Notes under the pieces: model-generated
What the model was told of the DNA's origin: nothing
The model's input: only the letters and a program-made list of their open reading frames with translations
Database searches by the model: none
In this document: positions 35,841-46,136 of the stretch, piece after piece
How the letters are laid out: every line of letters begins with the position of its first letter
Position numbering within the stretch: the first letter of the stretch is position 1
NCBI GenBank assembly: GCA_037042915.1
Contig: CM073196.1
Coordinates: forward strand, 2,542,001 to 2,606,000
DNA length: 64,000 nt
Source: Auricularia sp. M13
Taxonomy: Eukaryota; Basidiomycota; Agaricomycetes; Auriculariales; Auriculariaceae
Reading direction: 5' to 3'
Made by a program: the position numbers and the translations under genes

Positions 35841-35849
35841 CAGTTTTCG
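35841..35849 (+). repeat. Right target site duplication CAGTTTTCG
   Basis: Exact copy of 35093-35101 on the same strand, immediately outside the right inverted end of the element. Confidence 0.85.
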
Positions 35850-35911
35850 GCAAGAAAAGTCCAGTAGGCCGGCGGAGTTTTGGAACGCCCAAATCCTATC
35901 CTCTCGCCGTC

Positions 35912-36213
35912 ATGTCGCTCTTCGGGCCGCGCAGGTTCCCTGTGCCCGTGCGCTGCATTCCTCAGCGCCCAAGCCGTCCTGACTGACCGACCGCGTTATG
36001 CGCAGATTGTCAAGCCGCTCTACCCGTTCTTCATCGCGGGCGGCGTCACGTTCTTCCTTGTCAGCAAGCTGCAGACCGCGATGCTGCAATGTGTGTCAAG
36101 ACGAGTCCGCTACATCTTCAGACCGTGACTAACGACGTTCCATAGCCGACGAGTTCAAGAACGACCCGCGCAACCCGTACGCGGCGCAGAACGCGCGCAA
36201 CAAGGAGCACTGA
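35912..36213 (+). CDS. ATP18: ATP synthase subunit i/j (ATP18), 62 aa
   Basis: Small subunit of the mitochondrial F1Fo ATP synthase membrane stalk. Three exons (35912-35947, 36006-36090, 36146-36213) sum to 189 nt. The product begins MSLFGPRRFPVPIVKPLYPF, has one membrane helix (FIAGGVTFFLVSKLQTAML) and ends [23 protein letters not shown], matching fungal ATP18 in length and in the NDPRNPYAA motif. Both introns are GT-AG; the second has branch GACTAAC. The start lies 62 bp right of the foldback element's target duplication. Its last exon overlaps the predicted 3' end of ALG3 on the other strand. Confidence 0.92.
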
Positions 36214-37749
36214 GTTTTCTCTCTTCGGACGCGACTGCACAACGAATATAGAATCTCTCTTTCCGCATCCTATTGTCCATTCGACTGTGCTGGCACTGGT
36301 ACAGCGATGTTCCTTCCCTCCGGCCATCCAGACCAGATACCCAGTATCAACACGACATGCGAAGTCAACAATACTCCAGACGAGAAGTTGGTCGACGGAT
36401 AAACATTCCATGCATATTCTATGCTAGCCAAAAGGGCAAGTCTGCGCAGTATCAGCTCATGCTCACGCGCTCAGAGATGTCAGTCATCACCTTGCTGGGA
36501 CTGGCAGACGTGTCCGCCATGTCAGGAGGGGCAACTGCTGCGCGTACCAGGAGTAGAACTGGTAGTGCAGAGAACGCGCAAAGGCTATGCCAATGAGATT
36601 ACATGTCATGAGCAGTGTGAGGGTGTCTAGAGTTTCGTTCAGTGAAAATGAGCTTCATCCCGTGCCAGTGTGAACTCACTGTCTGCTGTACCAACACGCT
36701 GTAACGTGGGGGACAACCACGGCCGTCTCAAGCCACGTTCGATGAGAGGAACGAGCCCACCATCCGCACGACACCATTTGAACAGTCCAAAGAGTGCCAG
36801 AGTCGTGACGTGGCCAAGCAACAGCGCCGTCGCAAATTGCTTGCTCAGGAATATATCCTCGGGCACGAACCGCCAGTTGACGGTCCACTTGTACAGAAAA
36901 ACGCGTGACAGATCAAATGCGCCTGCAAGATACGCGCGAGGCGCGTGAAGCAGAAACGGAATGCCGAGCAAGACCTGCAGGAGCACTATGTTGGCAACGT
37001 ACACCGATCCAGGCGCAAGACCGTGTCGTTTGAAGAGTATGAGCAGCAGGGCTGGGAGATAGAGCATGATGGACATTTTGACAGAGAGGGCAGCGCTGAA
37101 GAGCAGACAGCCCAAGCTGTCCAAGTTGCCGCCTGCACTGAAGGCAAGCAGTGCAGCTTGGACGAGCACCAACGCCCAGCAGTCGTTGAACATGCGTAAC
37201 GCGAATATCGAGTGCAAGCGTTTGCTCAGCGGCAGCAAGAGTAGGACCCAGTTCGGAATGCCGCTTGCGCGAGCGTACAGCGCGCAGCTAAGCGCGACGG
37301 ATACAACATAGAGAGCGCCGTAGATGGCCTGAGCAATATCCAAGCGCGCGCCGCCGCTTGTAAGACTGTGCATGAGTCTGTGGACGAGCACATGGCCGGC
37401 AGGGTAGCTACGACGCATCAACATCAGTGCGACGTGACACGATGTGCGTACACCAGTGGGCCTGTGGGACCGTCTATGCGCGAGTAGTTGCGTTCGCCCT
37501 TGTAGTAGACGTCCATCTGGGCCATGTACGTCGTAAAGTCAATCTCAGTGTCTGCATGCGCGTATCTGTCAGAGACGCGTCGGGCGAGCAGCAGAGGGAC
37601 TTGCAGGCCACGAAGCGAACGATGAGCGCGGTAAGAACTGCATCTCCGGCGATGACTAGGCCTGCCAGCAGCCAAAAGTATGACCGGTCTGTGAGTAGCA
37701 GGCGCACCGAGCGTACTGGTGCGCTGAGCGAGAGGCTGGATCCGGCCAT
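36118..37749 (-). CDS. ALG3: Dol-P-Man:Man5GlcNAc2-PP-Dol alpha-1,3-mannosyltransferase (ALG3)
   Basis: ER multi-pass enzyme that adds the first lumenal mannose to the N-glycan precursor. The protein starts [20 protein letters not shown] and shows the family motifs [38 protein letters not shown]-type joined across an intron ([13 protein letters not shown] / [12 protein letters not shown]), [59 protein letters not shown] and [15 protein letters not shown]. About ten hydrophobic helices are visible. Introns join RFVA to YTEIDF-like sequence, LV to YPAGH, GTAD to NTLTLLMTC, and PVPAR to [10 protein letters not shown]. The last frame stays open to 36118, crossing the ATP18 3' end; the true stop may lie earlier if a base is wrong near 36260. 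Confidence is high for the family and low for the 3' end. Confidence 0.9.
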
Positions 37750-38008
37750 GAGAAAATAAAGTCCGTCTAGACCCTGCTCCTCATTCTATTACATAGCCTC
37801 GGGCATGCAGACTCAAATTGCGGACCGTTCATGCATCCGTAGCTGTGAAACACTCCATTATCACCTTTCCATGCCTGACCGCGCCAGGCCTTGAACCAGT
37901 AACAAGCGCCTGTACACGCAGTGTGTTGATCTTTCAGCCTCAGTCAGCCAGATACTTAAAGAGTGACGAGAGGGAAGATCTTATTTCCTAAGCACTCGAC
38001 ATCCCTCC

Positions 38009-40110
38009 ATGGCGAAGGGCAGCAGTACGTCGAGCGAGTCAGCCCAGCACGGGGACGTCTTCAATTTCCGGGAGAGGAGCACGCTCAGAACGGTGCTCAT
38101 CATCCTGGCGTGTACATCCAGCGTCATTGTGGGCAATGGGTCCTCGACGGTACGTACGAACCTATGTAGACACCGCTTTGCTCAACGTCTATGAATTGAA
38201 GATGGTGTCTATTTCAATGCCCATCATCGCGAAGGACCTCGACATACCGCAAGCGCGTTTGCAATGGCTCGTATCGGCATACGCCTTGTCTGCAGGCTGC
38301 TTTCTCCTGCTCTTTGGACGCGTCGCGGATCTGTACGGCAGAAAACGCGTCTTCCTCGCGGGCAATCTCTGGCTGGTAGCTTTCTCTGTGGGCTGCGGCT
38401 TTGCGCCAAATGATATCGCTCTCGACGTCCTTCGTGGGTTGGCAGGCATGGCGTCTGCGGCGACAGTCCCTGCTTCGGTCGGTTGCAGTTCCATTTGTAG
38501 TGGTGGATTGTTTCTAATTGAGAGCTCAGTTAGGGATTCTTGCGCATAGCTTCCCTCCGGGCAAAACACGTTCGCTTGCAATGGCCACATTCTCTGCTGG
38601 CGCTCCACTTGGAGGTGTAGTTGGCTGGGCTGCGTCTGCGCCTCTGGTTCAATTCACGAAGTGCGTACCCGTGCTTTTGCACGCGCTCCCGTTCATAAGT
38701 GTGCACGCCATTAGGCAGACATGGAGGACCCCGTTCTTCCTCATGGCAGGCCTCTCGGCCGCTGTGTTTGCACTTGCGTATTTTAATATAGATAACGACC
38801 CGCCGTTCTCAGAACAACGCAGTGGAGATAGGCAAGTGCTGTCGATCGCGACTCGTTCGCGGTCCCCTGCTGACGTATTATCTCAGAACTATCGATTGGG
38901 TCGGCGCAGGTCTTTGTACTGTCGGACTGGTACTTCTTTCATTCGCGCTTGCTCAGGGCGAAGTCGCGCCTCAAGAATGGCGCACACCATGTGTGTCTTC
39001 GTCCTCCCTACGGTTTTCACCCTAGCCTGAACCGTCTGGCAGATATTATTGCTCTCCTCGTAATATCTCCGTTCATTATCGCCGCATTCTTCCTGTGGGA
39101 ATGGTACTACGAGCGGCGAATGGGCCGCACGCCACTCCTTCGCATTGGTCTTTGGACACGCGGACATGGCACTTTTGCTGTTGTCCAAGCGATTGCGTTC
39201 TTTGAATTCTGCGCATTCACCGCGTGGATTTTCTGGGCTACCGTGCGGACTGCGTCTTCATTCGCGATGATCAATATTCACGCCTTTTTTATTAGTTATT
39301 CTATCAGCAGCTTCAGCAGAAAACGCCGATTCTGGTTATGGTCCGCTTCCTACCCATGACTGTTACTGGCCTCATTCTCAACGTCATCGTCGGATTGTTC
39401 GTGGCGCACATTCCCATGGTCTACCTCGTTGGTATGCAAAAGCTCTATTCTTCTCGTACAGTCCCTCATGAGTATATGACAGTGCTGGGTGCCGGCGCGA
39501 CAGCCATCGCGGCGCTGCTCTTCGCTGTAATCGACGAACACGCAACGTATTGGGCGTACAACTTCCCGGCGTCAGTGCTCTCCGTCTTCGGCGCAGACTT
39601 CATCTTCGCGTCCGGCGCGATCTTCGTCGCGCGCGTCGCTTTACCCAGCGAACAGTCTGTCGCTGGCGGGCTCTTCCAGACGCTCGTTCAGCTCGGCTCC
39701 GCTATCGGCATCGCGACAAGCACCATTGCGCACGACGCCGGCGTGCGACGCACGCTCCGCGGCCGTGAAGATGCTATCGTAGACGGCGATCTAAACACGG
39801 CGCCGCACGATGCCCAGCTTAGAGGGTACCGCGATGGATTTTGGACGTGTTTCGCGTTCGCTGCGTTCGGTGTGTCCTTCCGCGTTTTATCGAACGGCCT
39901 TGTGTGGACTGACGAGCGCCGCACCGAATAGCTATGGTCCTCGGCTCTGTGTCGTTGTGGCGCGTTGGCGTCGTTGGCGATAAGACCGCGCAACCTGTGC
40001 TCGTTGAACAGGGGAACGAAAAAACTGCGCGGGACGGCGATGTTGAGCCTGGCGAGACGCCGAGCGCGGCCATGACGGTCATAGATGAGGCCAAGGAGGT
40101 ATCTCACTAA
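38009..40110 (+). CDS. MFS transporter, 14-helix drug:proton antiporter (DHA2) type
   Basis: Predicted plasma-membrane exporter of toxic compounds. Nine exons total 1,671 nt, or 556 residues, in frame throughout. The N-terminus is MAKGSSTSSESAQHGD. Signature motifs are ISMPIIAKDLDIPQARLQWL (helix 1-2 of DHA2), the MFS motif A in LLFGRVADLYGRKRVFLAGN, motif C-like APLGGVVGWAASAPL, and GGLFQTLVQLGSAIGIATST late in the protein. The C-terminal tail is hydrophilic and ends DEAKEVSH. The intron 38832-38886 has an ideal GC donor (GATAG|GCAAGT) and branch CTGAC; using it is the only way to join GDR to TIDWVGAGLCTVG. Final exon 39932-40110 follows an intron that hides an earlier in-frame stop. Substrate cannot be told from sequence. 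Confidence 0.9.
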
Positions 40111-40648
40111 TACTGTACTCAGAGAAAGTTTGGCATGAGACATTGTACCGTACTAGGCTACTAATCGCGGACGCGGCCATCCTCGGCGGTTCGTGATCAA
40201 AGAACTGACAAAGCATGACCTGTCCCTTGATACTTGCCTGCAGTGGGAGGAGGCTCACAAAGCCTGAAGAATTCAGTTTTGTCAGAACGACTGAAATTCG
40301 CTCCGCAAGGCAAGTACGGTAAATTTCTGAAGTTAAAGAGACACGGCTCGTAAAGGCCAATACATAATGTGGCGCCCAGGGAGTCAGCAGGCACACGTTC
40401 ATTGACAGACGCGCGTACATTGCATCCCCGTGTGGACAGAAATTTGATATCGGAAACTCACCTGAGCTGACTAAACCACATGCCGACTACCCCCGAACGA
40501 TGAGACGTTGACGTTGGCTGTAACGCTTACCAATGCAGTCGTAAGCTCTAGAGAATCCGGCCGGCAATGCATCCCCGACCACCGTATAAAAGAGCAGAGC
40601 ACCGGTACCACAAGCCCATCCAAGACAGCATCCAAACCACACCTAGCA
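40111..40648. other. Intergenic region upstream of the aldo/keto reductase
   Basis: 538 bp with no gene seen, except the TATA element listed separately. Confidence 0.55.
40587..40593 (+). promoter_or_regulatory. TATA box (TATAAAA)
   Basis: TATAAAA in the context CCGTATAAAAGAGC, 62 bp upstream of the start codon at 40649, a usual distance for a strongly transcribed fungal gene. Confidence 0.65.
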
Positions 40649-41955
40649 ATGGAGTACCAACGGTATGGCCCGTCGTCTATGCTCGTTGCAGCCATCAATG
40701 CTGATAGGAACCCTTTAGCCTCGGAACGTCTGGCCTGCGCGTGTCGAAGATCATCCTCGGATGTATGAGCTACGGCTCGCCGAAGTGGCAGGGGTGGGTG
40801 CTTGACGAAGAGCAGAGTCTCCCTCTGCTCAAGGCGGCGTACGACGCGGGGATCAACACGTTGAGTATCATCGACCCCTCGCACCGGAGGTTTAGTTATT
40901 TGGGACAAATGGCTGATAAGACTCCATTGCAGATGGGATACCGCAGACATCTACAGCCATGGTGTGAGCGAAACCATCGTGGGCAAGGCGATCAAGAAGT
41001 ACAACATCCCGCGCAAGAAGCTGGTCATCCTGGTGAGTGGCAAAGGCACGTCCGGGGGTGATGGTGTGCTGAAGGCGGGTGCAGACGAAATGCTACGGCG
41101 CGGTGGCAGACACCCCGGACAGGGGCTTCCTCATGCCGGCCGCGAACGACCCCGAGTTCGTCAACCAGCACGGACTCTCGCGCAAGCACATCTTCGACGC
41201 GGTCGACGCGAGCATCGCGCGGCTCGGGACGTACATCGACGTGCTGCAGATCCACCGCTACGACAAGGAGACGCCGCCCGAGGAGATCATGGAGGCGCTG
41301 CACGACGTCGTGCGCAGCGGCAAGGTCCGCTACATCGGCGCGAGCTCCATGTGGGCGCACGAGTTCGCCACGCTCCAGTTCACCGCGACGCTCCACGGAT
41401 GGACCAAGTTCATCAGCATGCAGAACTTCTACAACCTGCTGTACCGCGAGGAGGAGCGCGAGATGATTCCCTTCTGTGAGTCGCACGTCTGAGACAGAAG
41501 GAAGCGAGGCGTTGACCAGGAGCGACAGGCAACAAGACTGGCGTCGGCCTCATCCCCTGGTCGCCCATCGCGCGTGGCAAACTGGCCCGTCCGTGGTCGC
41601 AGGATAAGAACGAGACGACGCGCTCGGCGTCGGATCCGTGGGTTGGGGTACGTCGCTTTCTTCTGATACGCCAGTCCACAGCCCATCTTACGTGCTCAAC
41701 CTTTAGCTGTTCGGTACGGGCACAGACGAGGAGATCACCAAGCGTGTCGAGAAGGTTGCCAAGGACAAGGGCGTGTCGATGACAGCTGTGGCTATCGCAT
41801 GGGTCGTCAGCAAAGGGCAGGCGCCCATTGTCGGCCTCAGCTCCGAGAAGCGCATCAAGGAGGCCGTCGAAGCGCTGAAGGTTAAGCTGACCGAGGAGGA
41901 GACCAAGTATCTCGAGGAGCCTTATGCACCAAAGCCTGTGGTTGGCTTCGTATGA
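40649..41955 (+). CDS. Aldo/keto reductase
   Basis: NADPH-dependent reductase of aldehydes and ketones, of the YakC/potassium-channel-beta-like group. The start is [20 protein letters not shown], joined across intron CAACG|GTATGG...CTTTAG|CCTC. The catalytic tetrad is visible: Asp and Tyr in [12 protein letters not shown], Lys in ILTKCYGAV, His in [15 protein letters not shown]. Later motifs are [55 protein letters not shown] and the cofactor end [16 protein letters not shown] and [18 protein letters not shown]. The C-terminus is [10 protein letters not shown]. Introns are all short and GT-AG. It lies 117 bp from the ECO1 stop, convergent. Physiological substrate unknown. Confidence 0.93.
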
Positions 41956-42072
41956 GAGCGCCAAAGAAACTCGTAGCACGATGAACCATGATACTGTACA
42001 AGAGTTTGAAATATAGCAGATCCATAGCACAGCGGAGCAAAGCCTTGAGAGCAAGCAAGTACGGAGCAGTCG

Positions 42073-43066
42073 CTAGGAGTCCTGGTCGTCTTCGTCATAC
42101 ACCCGTGTTATACCTGACGAGATCATAAACAGCCGTCCGGCGCCTGTCGGCTGAGAAAAGGCTATTTCGCCCTTGAGCGGATCGAGAGGGCAGCCATGGA
42201 TAGCGGTGCGTGCTGCAGCCTGAAGCAGGGCTTGCGCGACGCCTTTCCGACGATAGGACAGCGGAACAAAGACACGCGGGATTCCGAGAGGCGTTGGCAA
42301 AGGGGTAGGGCTGTACATGCATCAGTTTTAAACGCAAACGCCTAAAATCTACGAAGAGACGCACGCGCAGTAAAGCCCGTGAACAAGCCTTGCGTCTGTC
42401 TGGTTTTCCGGCGCGTCGGGAAGCACCGCCAAAGCAGTGGAAATGCGCTGGGCGAGCAGACAGCCTGCAACCTGGTCGCGTGCCGCGCCTTTCGATTTGG
42501 TTAGGAAAAGATACACCTTCGTATTGGCCAAGGCCTCCGCCGACAGTGGCGGGGCTGCAAGCACGGTGTTGATCATCTCCATCAGGCTTGCGACCTATTT
42601 TTACGAACCGTCAGCTGCGGCGGGGTCGGAGACGCGCGGGGCCGGATGGACAGACCTTCGCGCCGACCTTGCCGCTGGCGGTGTCGGCTCTGCATGCTAC
42701 GATACGGCCATCGAGGCCGGATCGGAGCACGGCGGCGGCGTCGACGGTCTGCACGGCCGCGCGCACGGCGTCCTTCTCCTCGTCGCGGCCCCAGTCGAGC
42801 CCGCGCTGGACGCGCGCACAGTGGGTCTTGTGCAGGGCCTCGTCCTCGGAGGCTCCGCGCGTGTATGTGAGGCCGCATGTTTTGCAGGCTTTCACTGGGT
42901 TATTGTTGAATGCAAGATGCATCTGCGTGAGCTTTGCCTTGGCCGGGGCTGTGGCGGGCTTCTTGCGCGGCTGCAGACTGGCCAGCGCGTCGTCGTCGCC
43001 GTCGTCGGCCTTGCGCTTGAGAGTGGGCGCGGCCCTGGTGCGGGAGGCGTAGGTGCGGGCTGCCAT
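42073..43066 (-). CDS. ECO1: Cohesin acetyltransferase ECO1 (N-acetyltransferase ESCO)
   Basis: Acetylates SMC3 to establish sister-chromatid cohesion. The N-terminal basic tail (MAARTYASRTRAAPTLKRKA) leads into the C2H2 finger ACKTCGLTYTRGASEDEALH-KTHC. Then RIVACRADTASGKVGAK joins, across intron GTCTGT...AAATAG, to VASLMEMINTVLAAPPL. The acetyltransferase core follows: YLFLTKSKGAARDQVAGCLL, PTPLGIPRVFVPLSYRRKGV (acetyl-CoA loop RRKG-A), LLQAAARTAIHGCPLDPLKG and EIAFSQPTGAGRLFM near the end. The last intron uses donor GTGCGTC after HGLYCA. This is the last housekeeping gene recognisable in the window. Confidence 0.93.
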
Positions 43067-43755
43067 CGGCGAATCGTTACGGTCACGCTTAGTGAACGTG
43101 TATTATGGGGGAGACTGGCCATTCGGGATTTACCCAGTCGGAGCTTTAATATAGGCGCCCGTTCCGTCAGCACATTCACACACACACAGAGTCATTCCGA
43201 GTCATTTGCATATTAAGCGCCCGTCGGCTGCGACTCGGGCGCGCGTCTGCGCGCCCGCACACACACACACACACACACATTTAAAGCCCACATCACTTGC
43301 GTGTTAAGCCCCCGTTGCTCAGTTTGATCATTGACAATGGTTGTGAATAGCACGGTTGGGCAAGCTCCTACTCGTCACCCTTTGCAGTTGTATTGCATTC
43401 TGAGTTTTCAGAAGAGCAATGATTCGAGGGCTGTGCGCGTCCATCCATGGTTGTCCCCGTTAGCTTTGACATTGCGTCAGTACATGATCCTGACACGTGC
43501 ATGATCTGCGACATAGTTAAACTTTGCCGCCCGTTCCCCGGATTTTCTGTGTGCCTATCTTCACTGTCGCCAGAGCAGGATCGGCAGTTCATGTGCGAAA
43601 CGAATGTAACGGCGCCTGCCACATTCTCGTGCATGATCTTTAGGACGCAAATGAAGCGTGTATGTGAGTCGTGGTAGGAGGCTTTGAGTTAACTCTTCTG
43701 TGGAACAAACTTTGAACTTGTCTTCACATCGGCACATAATAAATACAGCATTCAG
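43067..43755. other. Intergenic region with a CA repeat
   Basis: 690 bp right of ECO1. It contains a (CA)n microsatellite (43258-43279), a second short (CA)n stretch near 43175-43190, and a short open stretch at 43447-43677 with several cysteines that I cannot support as a gene. Confidence 0.5.
43258..43279 (+). repeat. (CA)11 microsatellite
   Basis: Eleven CA units in a row inside the ECO1 promoter region; a shorter CA tract lies about 75 bp to the left. Confidence 0.9.
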
Positions 43756-45357
43756 TTGGTTTCTTCGATTTGGAACATGAAGCTTTGCTTAAAAGCTCGG
43801 GTAACTTTCGATTGTCCCACCGTCGAGTCTTGCCCTGCGTTCATGGGTCGCCAGCCAGTCCCCATCCCCAAGACCGCCGCCCAGGCCGCGGCGCAGTACA
43901 AGTTCCCCGCCATCACGCACTTTGTTCGGCAGGATGTACCCGATGATTTTGTTTGCTGTGTTCATGATCTCGTCGCCGTCCACGATATTCTGGATGCTAA
44001 CCGAGACACACTTCGCTGCGTCGCGCGTCGTCCTAATGTCTGTCATATCGACAAGTATCCCAAAAGTCTATTTGTAAGCACCTTTTCTGTCACTGCTTGT
44101 TCGCTCCTGATAAGATCGTTAGCCTACGCTTGATACCAATGCTAACGGTGTCATATGTGCGTTCGTTCTCGGCGCATACGCCCCGCTCGACGCCAATCTC
44201 CTCGATGCGGGCGACGCTCCTGACGCGGAAGCTCGCGCGTTCAGGTTTCTCGTTCGCGCATATGTTGTCTATCGACTTGTCTCGGACGCGGTGGCAGGTC
44301 GGTCAGCGGCAGTCAAGGGGGACTCGAAGCATCACTGGGCCGTTCGAACTAGCAGCATGCTAGAGCCCCTTCTCGCAGGTATTCACATTGACAAGAAATC
44401 GCACTTGTGGAACACATCCTTAGCAGTCGGCGGTGCCCTGGTCAGCATTCTTGGTGCTCGTCGTCTCCTACCTGCCGCTTTGGTCGACATTTTCGACGAT
44501 ATCTCGGGCTCTCTGTCGTATTACAAGTCCTTTGGCGAGGGGCCAGGCGTTCCTTCCCTCTTCGCTTGCGACTTGTGTGCGTATGATCCGGACCATTTCA
44601 ATGCGCGCATGAAGAAAAGAGCTTGCCTCCGCTACACACGCCAGCGCTGTTGCCACGGTTGCTGGTGCCAGAACAAGCAGACAAGGACGTGTTTCGTGAT
44701 CACCAATGGAGATGAGGGGGCCGCGCAGGGGGGAGACAACGCGGGGGGCGAGGAGGAAGAAGAGGACGAGTTGGAATCTGAGGAAGCTAACGATGACAAC
44801 GAGGTGAGTTCGCAATGGTCATCGTATTATTTTATTTGACATGTTCTCAGGTCTCAATTCCGCCGCAGTCCAAGCGTAGGAAGGTGGCAGCTAATGCTGC
44901 TGTCGCTCGGCCTCGTCGCAAGAAAGTCACTCGCGATGTCCCCCGTCGTTCCACGCGCCGGTGCGCAGTCAAAGGAGGGCCGGCGGCGCCTGTCGCAGCG
45001 ACGTCGCAACCATCGCCCGGGCTAAACGCAGGGACGTCACAGCTGCCTGCCGCCCCCATCGCAGGCATGTCACAACCACCGCCCGCACCCAACGCGGGGA
45101 CGCTGCATCCTCCAGCTGCAGGCCAGTCGCAGGGTGGCAATGCTGGTCACGTACAGGCTGAGCCCCCTGTTGCAGGACGTCCTGCTCGGCGCCATGTCCA
45201 CACCTATGTTCTCCTCGACGAGTTGCGCGGACTTCACGAGAAGGTCGACAAGATTGAGCGCAACCAGGATGAGATTCTGTCCTTCTTCCGCGCTGGTTCT
45301 GGCGATGTTATGCGTCGCACTCAGCGTTCGCGCGTCTCGCCCACCCCAGATGAGTAA
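43756..45357 (+). CDS. Lineage-specific protein with a cysteine cluster and Pro/Ala repeats
   Basis: No named family recognised. Three exons are proposed: 43777 (MKLCLKARVTFDCPTVES) to about 44072, then after intron TTT|GTAAGC...CGTTAG|CCT to about 44803, then after GTGAGTTC...CTCAG to 45357. Exon 2 has a helical domain (FVLGAYAPLDANLLDAGDAP, SSMLEPLLAGIHIDKKSHLW) and then a cysteine cluster: CDLCAYDPDHFN, ACLRYTRQRCCHGCWCQNK and TC. An acidic stretch (GGEEEEEDELESEEAND) and a basic segment (SKRRKVAANAA...RPRRKK) follow. The last exon carries short Pro/Ala tandem units (PSPGLNAGTSQLPAAPIAG, MSQPPPAPNAGTLHPPA) and ends with a likely coiled coil LLDELRGLHEKVDKIERNQD. Such proteins are common in polypores; function is unknown. 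Confidence 0.6.
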
Positions 45358-45626
45358 AATTCGTGTTTCCTGACTTTCTTGGGATCATGTAGCTCTTTCG
45401 GCAATGGTCATGTATGCAGAGATTAGCTACCATTCTGTGCTGCAATGAAGTTCCATTTCTTGGTCAACATATCAACTGTACTCGTCAGCTTATAAGATCA
45501 GAGTGAAATCGAGCAGGTAGCAAGTAGTTACACATCTCGCTCACAGCGTTTCCGAACAGCAGTGTTGAGAGCGAAACGGCGAGAGGCGCCGGTTTGTTAT
45601 CTCGCACGCTGCCGACCATGCATATA

Positions 45627-46136
45627 TTACATCATATTCCGCTTCTTCTCTTCGCGCGACAACTTGCGCTTTTTCCATGCTGCATATTCCGATTCCAGCT
45701 CTGTGCCTTTGACAGCCTCGGCATGGCGTTGTTCGCATTCCGGATGATTGTCCCAGTGTGTTTCCCTTGCCCTATTGCGCGTGTAAGATTTGCCGCAACC
45801 ACCCAAACATTTTTTCCTCGTCGTTCGATGCCTCTGGCCGCTGTTTGTCCTCTGACCCTGGCACCTCTGGAGATGAGAATCATAGGAGGAGGATGAAAGC
45901 ACTACAGCGCTCACTCTTTGCTTCGCAGCTTCTGAGCGCGTGGCAGATGGAACTAGGACTGTCCTGGGGTCCGCATAGACAGTACTACTCGACACGGCAG
46001 TGGTGTGGTCCTCGCAATGTTTCTCGTGGAGGTCTAGGGATCTGAGGGCGGCAGGAAGAGGAAGTCGGCGAGATAGGCGTGCAAGCGTCTGCAGCCTGAG
46101 CAAGTTACAGTGTGCTCTGACAGGGTCCTCGTCCAT
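45627..46136 (-). CDS. Small zinc-finger-like orphan protein, 169 aa
   Basis: Single open frame starting MDEDPVRAHCNLLRLQTLAR. The C-terminal third is the convincing part: KKCLGGCGKSYTRNRARETH followed by WDNHPEC gives a C-x3-C-x12-H-x4-H spacing like a C2H2 finger, and ELESEYAAWKKRKLSREEKK is a basic helix. The N-terminal part is less protein-like, so the start may be further in, for example at a later Met. No intron needed. I cannot name a family. It may be a remnant of a larger gene. Confidence 0.4.
   Translation of the reverse strand: MDEDPVRAHCNLLRLQTLARLSRRLPLPAALRSLDLHEKHCEDHTTAVSSSTVYADPRTVLVPSATRSEAAKQRVSAVVLSSSSYDSHLQRCQGQRTNSGQRHRTTRKKCLGGCGKSYTRNRARETHWDNHPECEQRHAEAVKGTELESEYAAWKKRKLSREEKKRNMM

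Noticed and set aside
43258-43279. CA repeat as a telomeric or satellite array
   Set aside because: It is a simple dinucleotide run of eleven units in a promoter; no TTAGGG-type repeat is present in the window.
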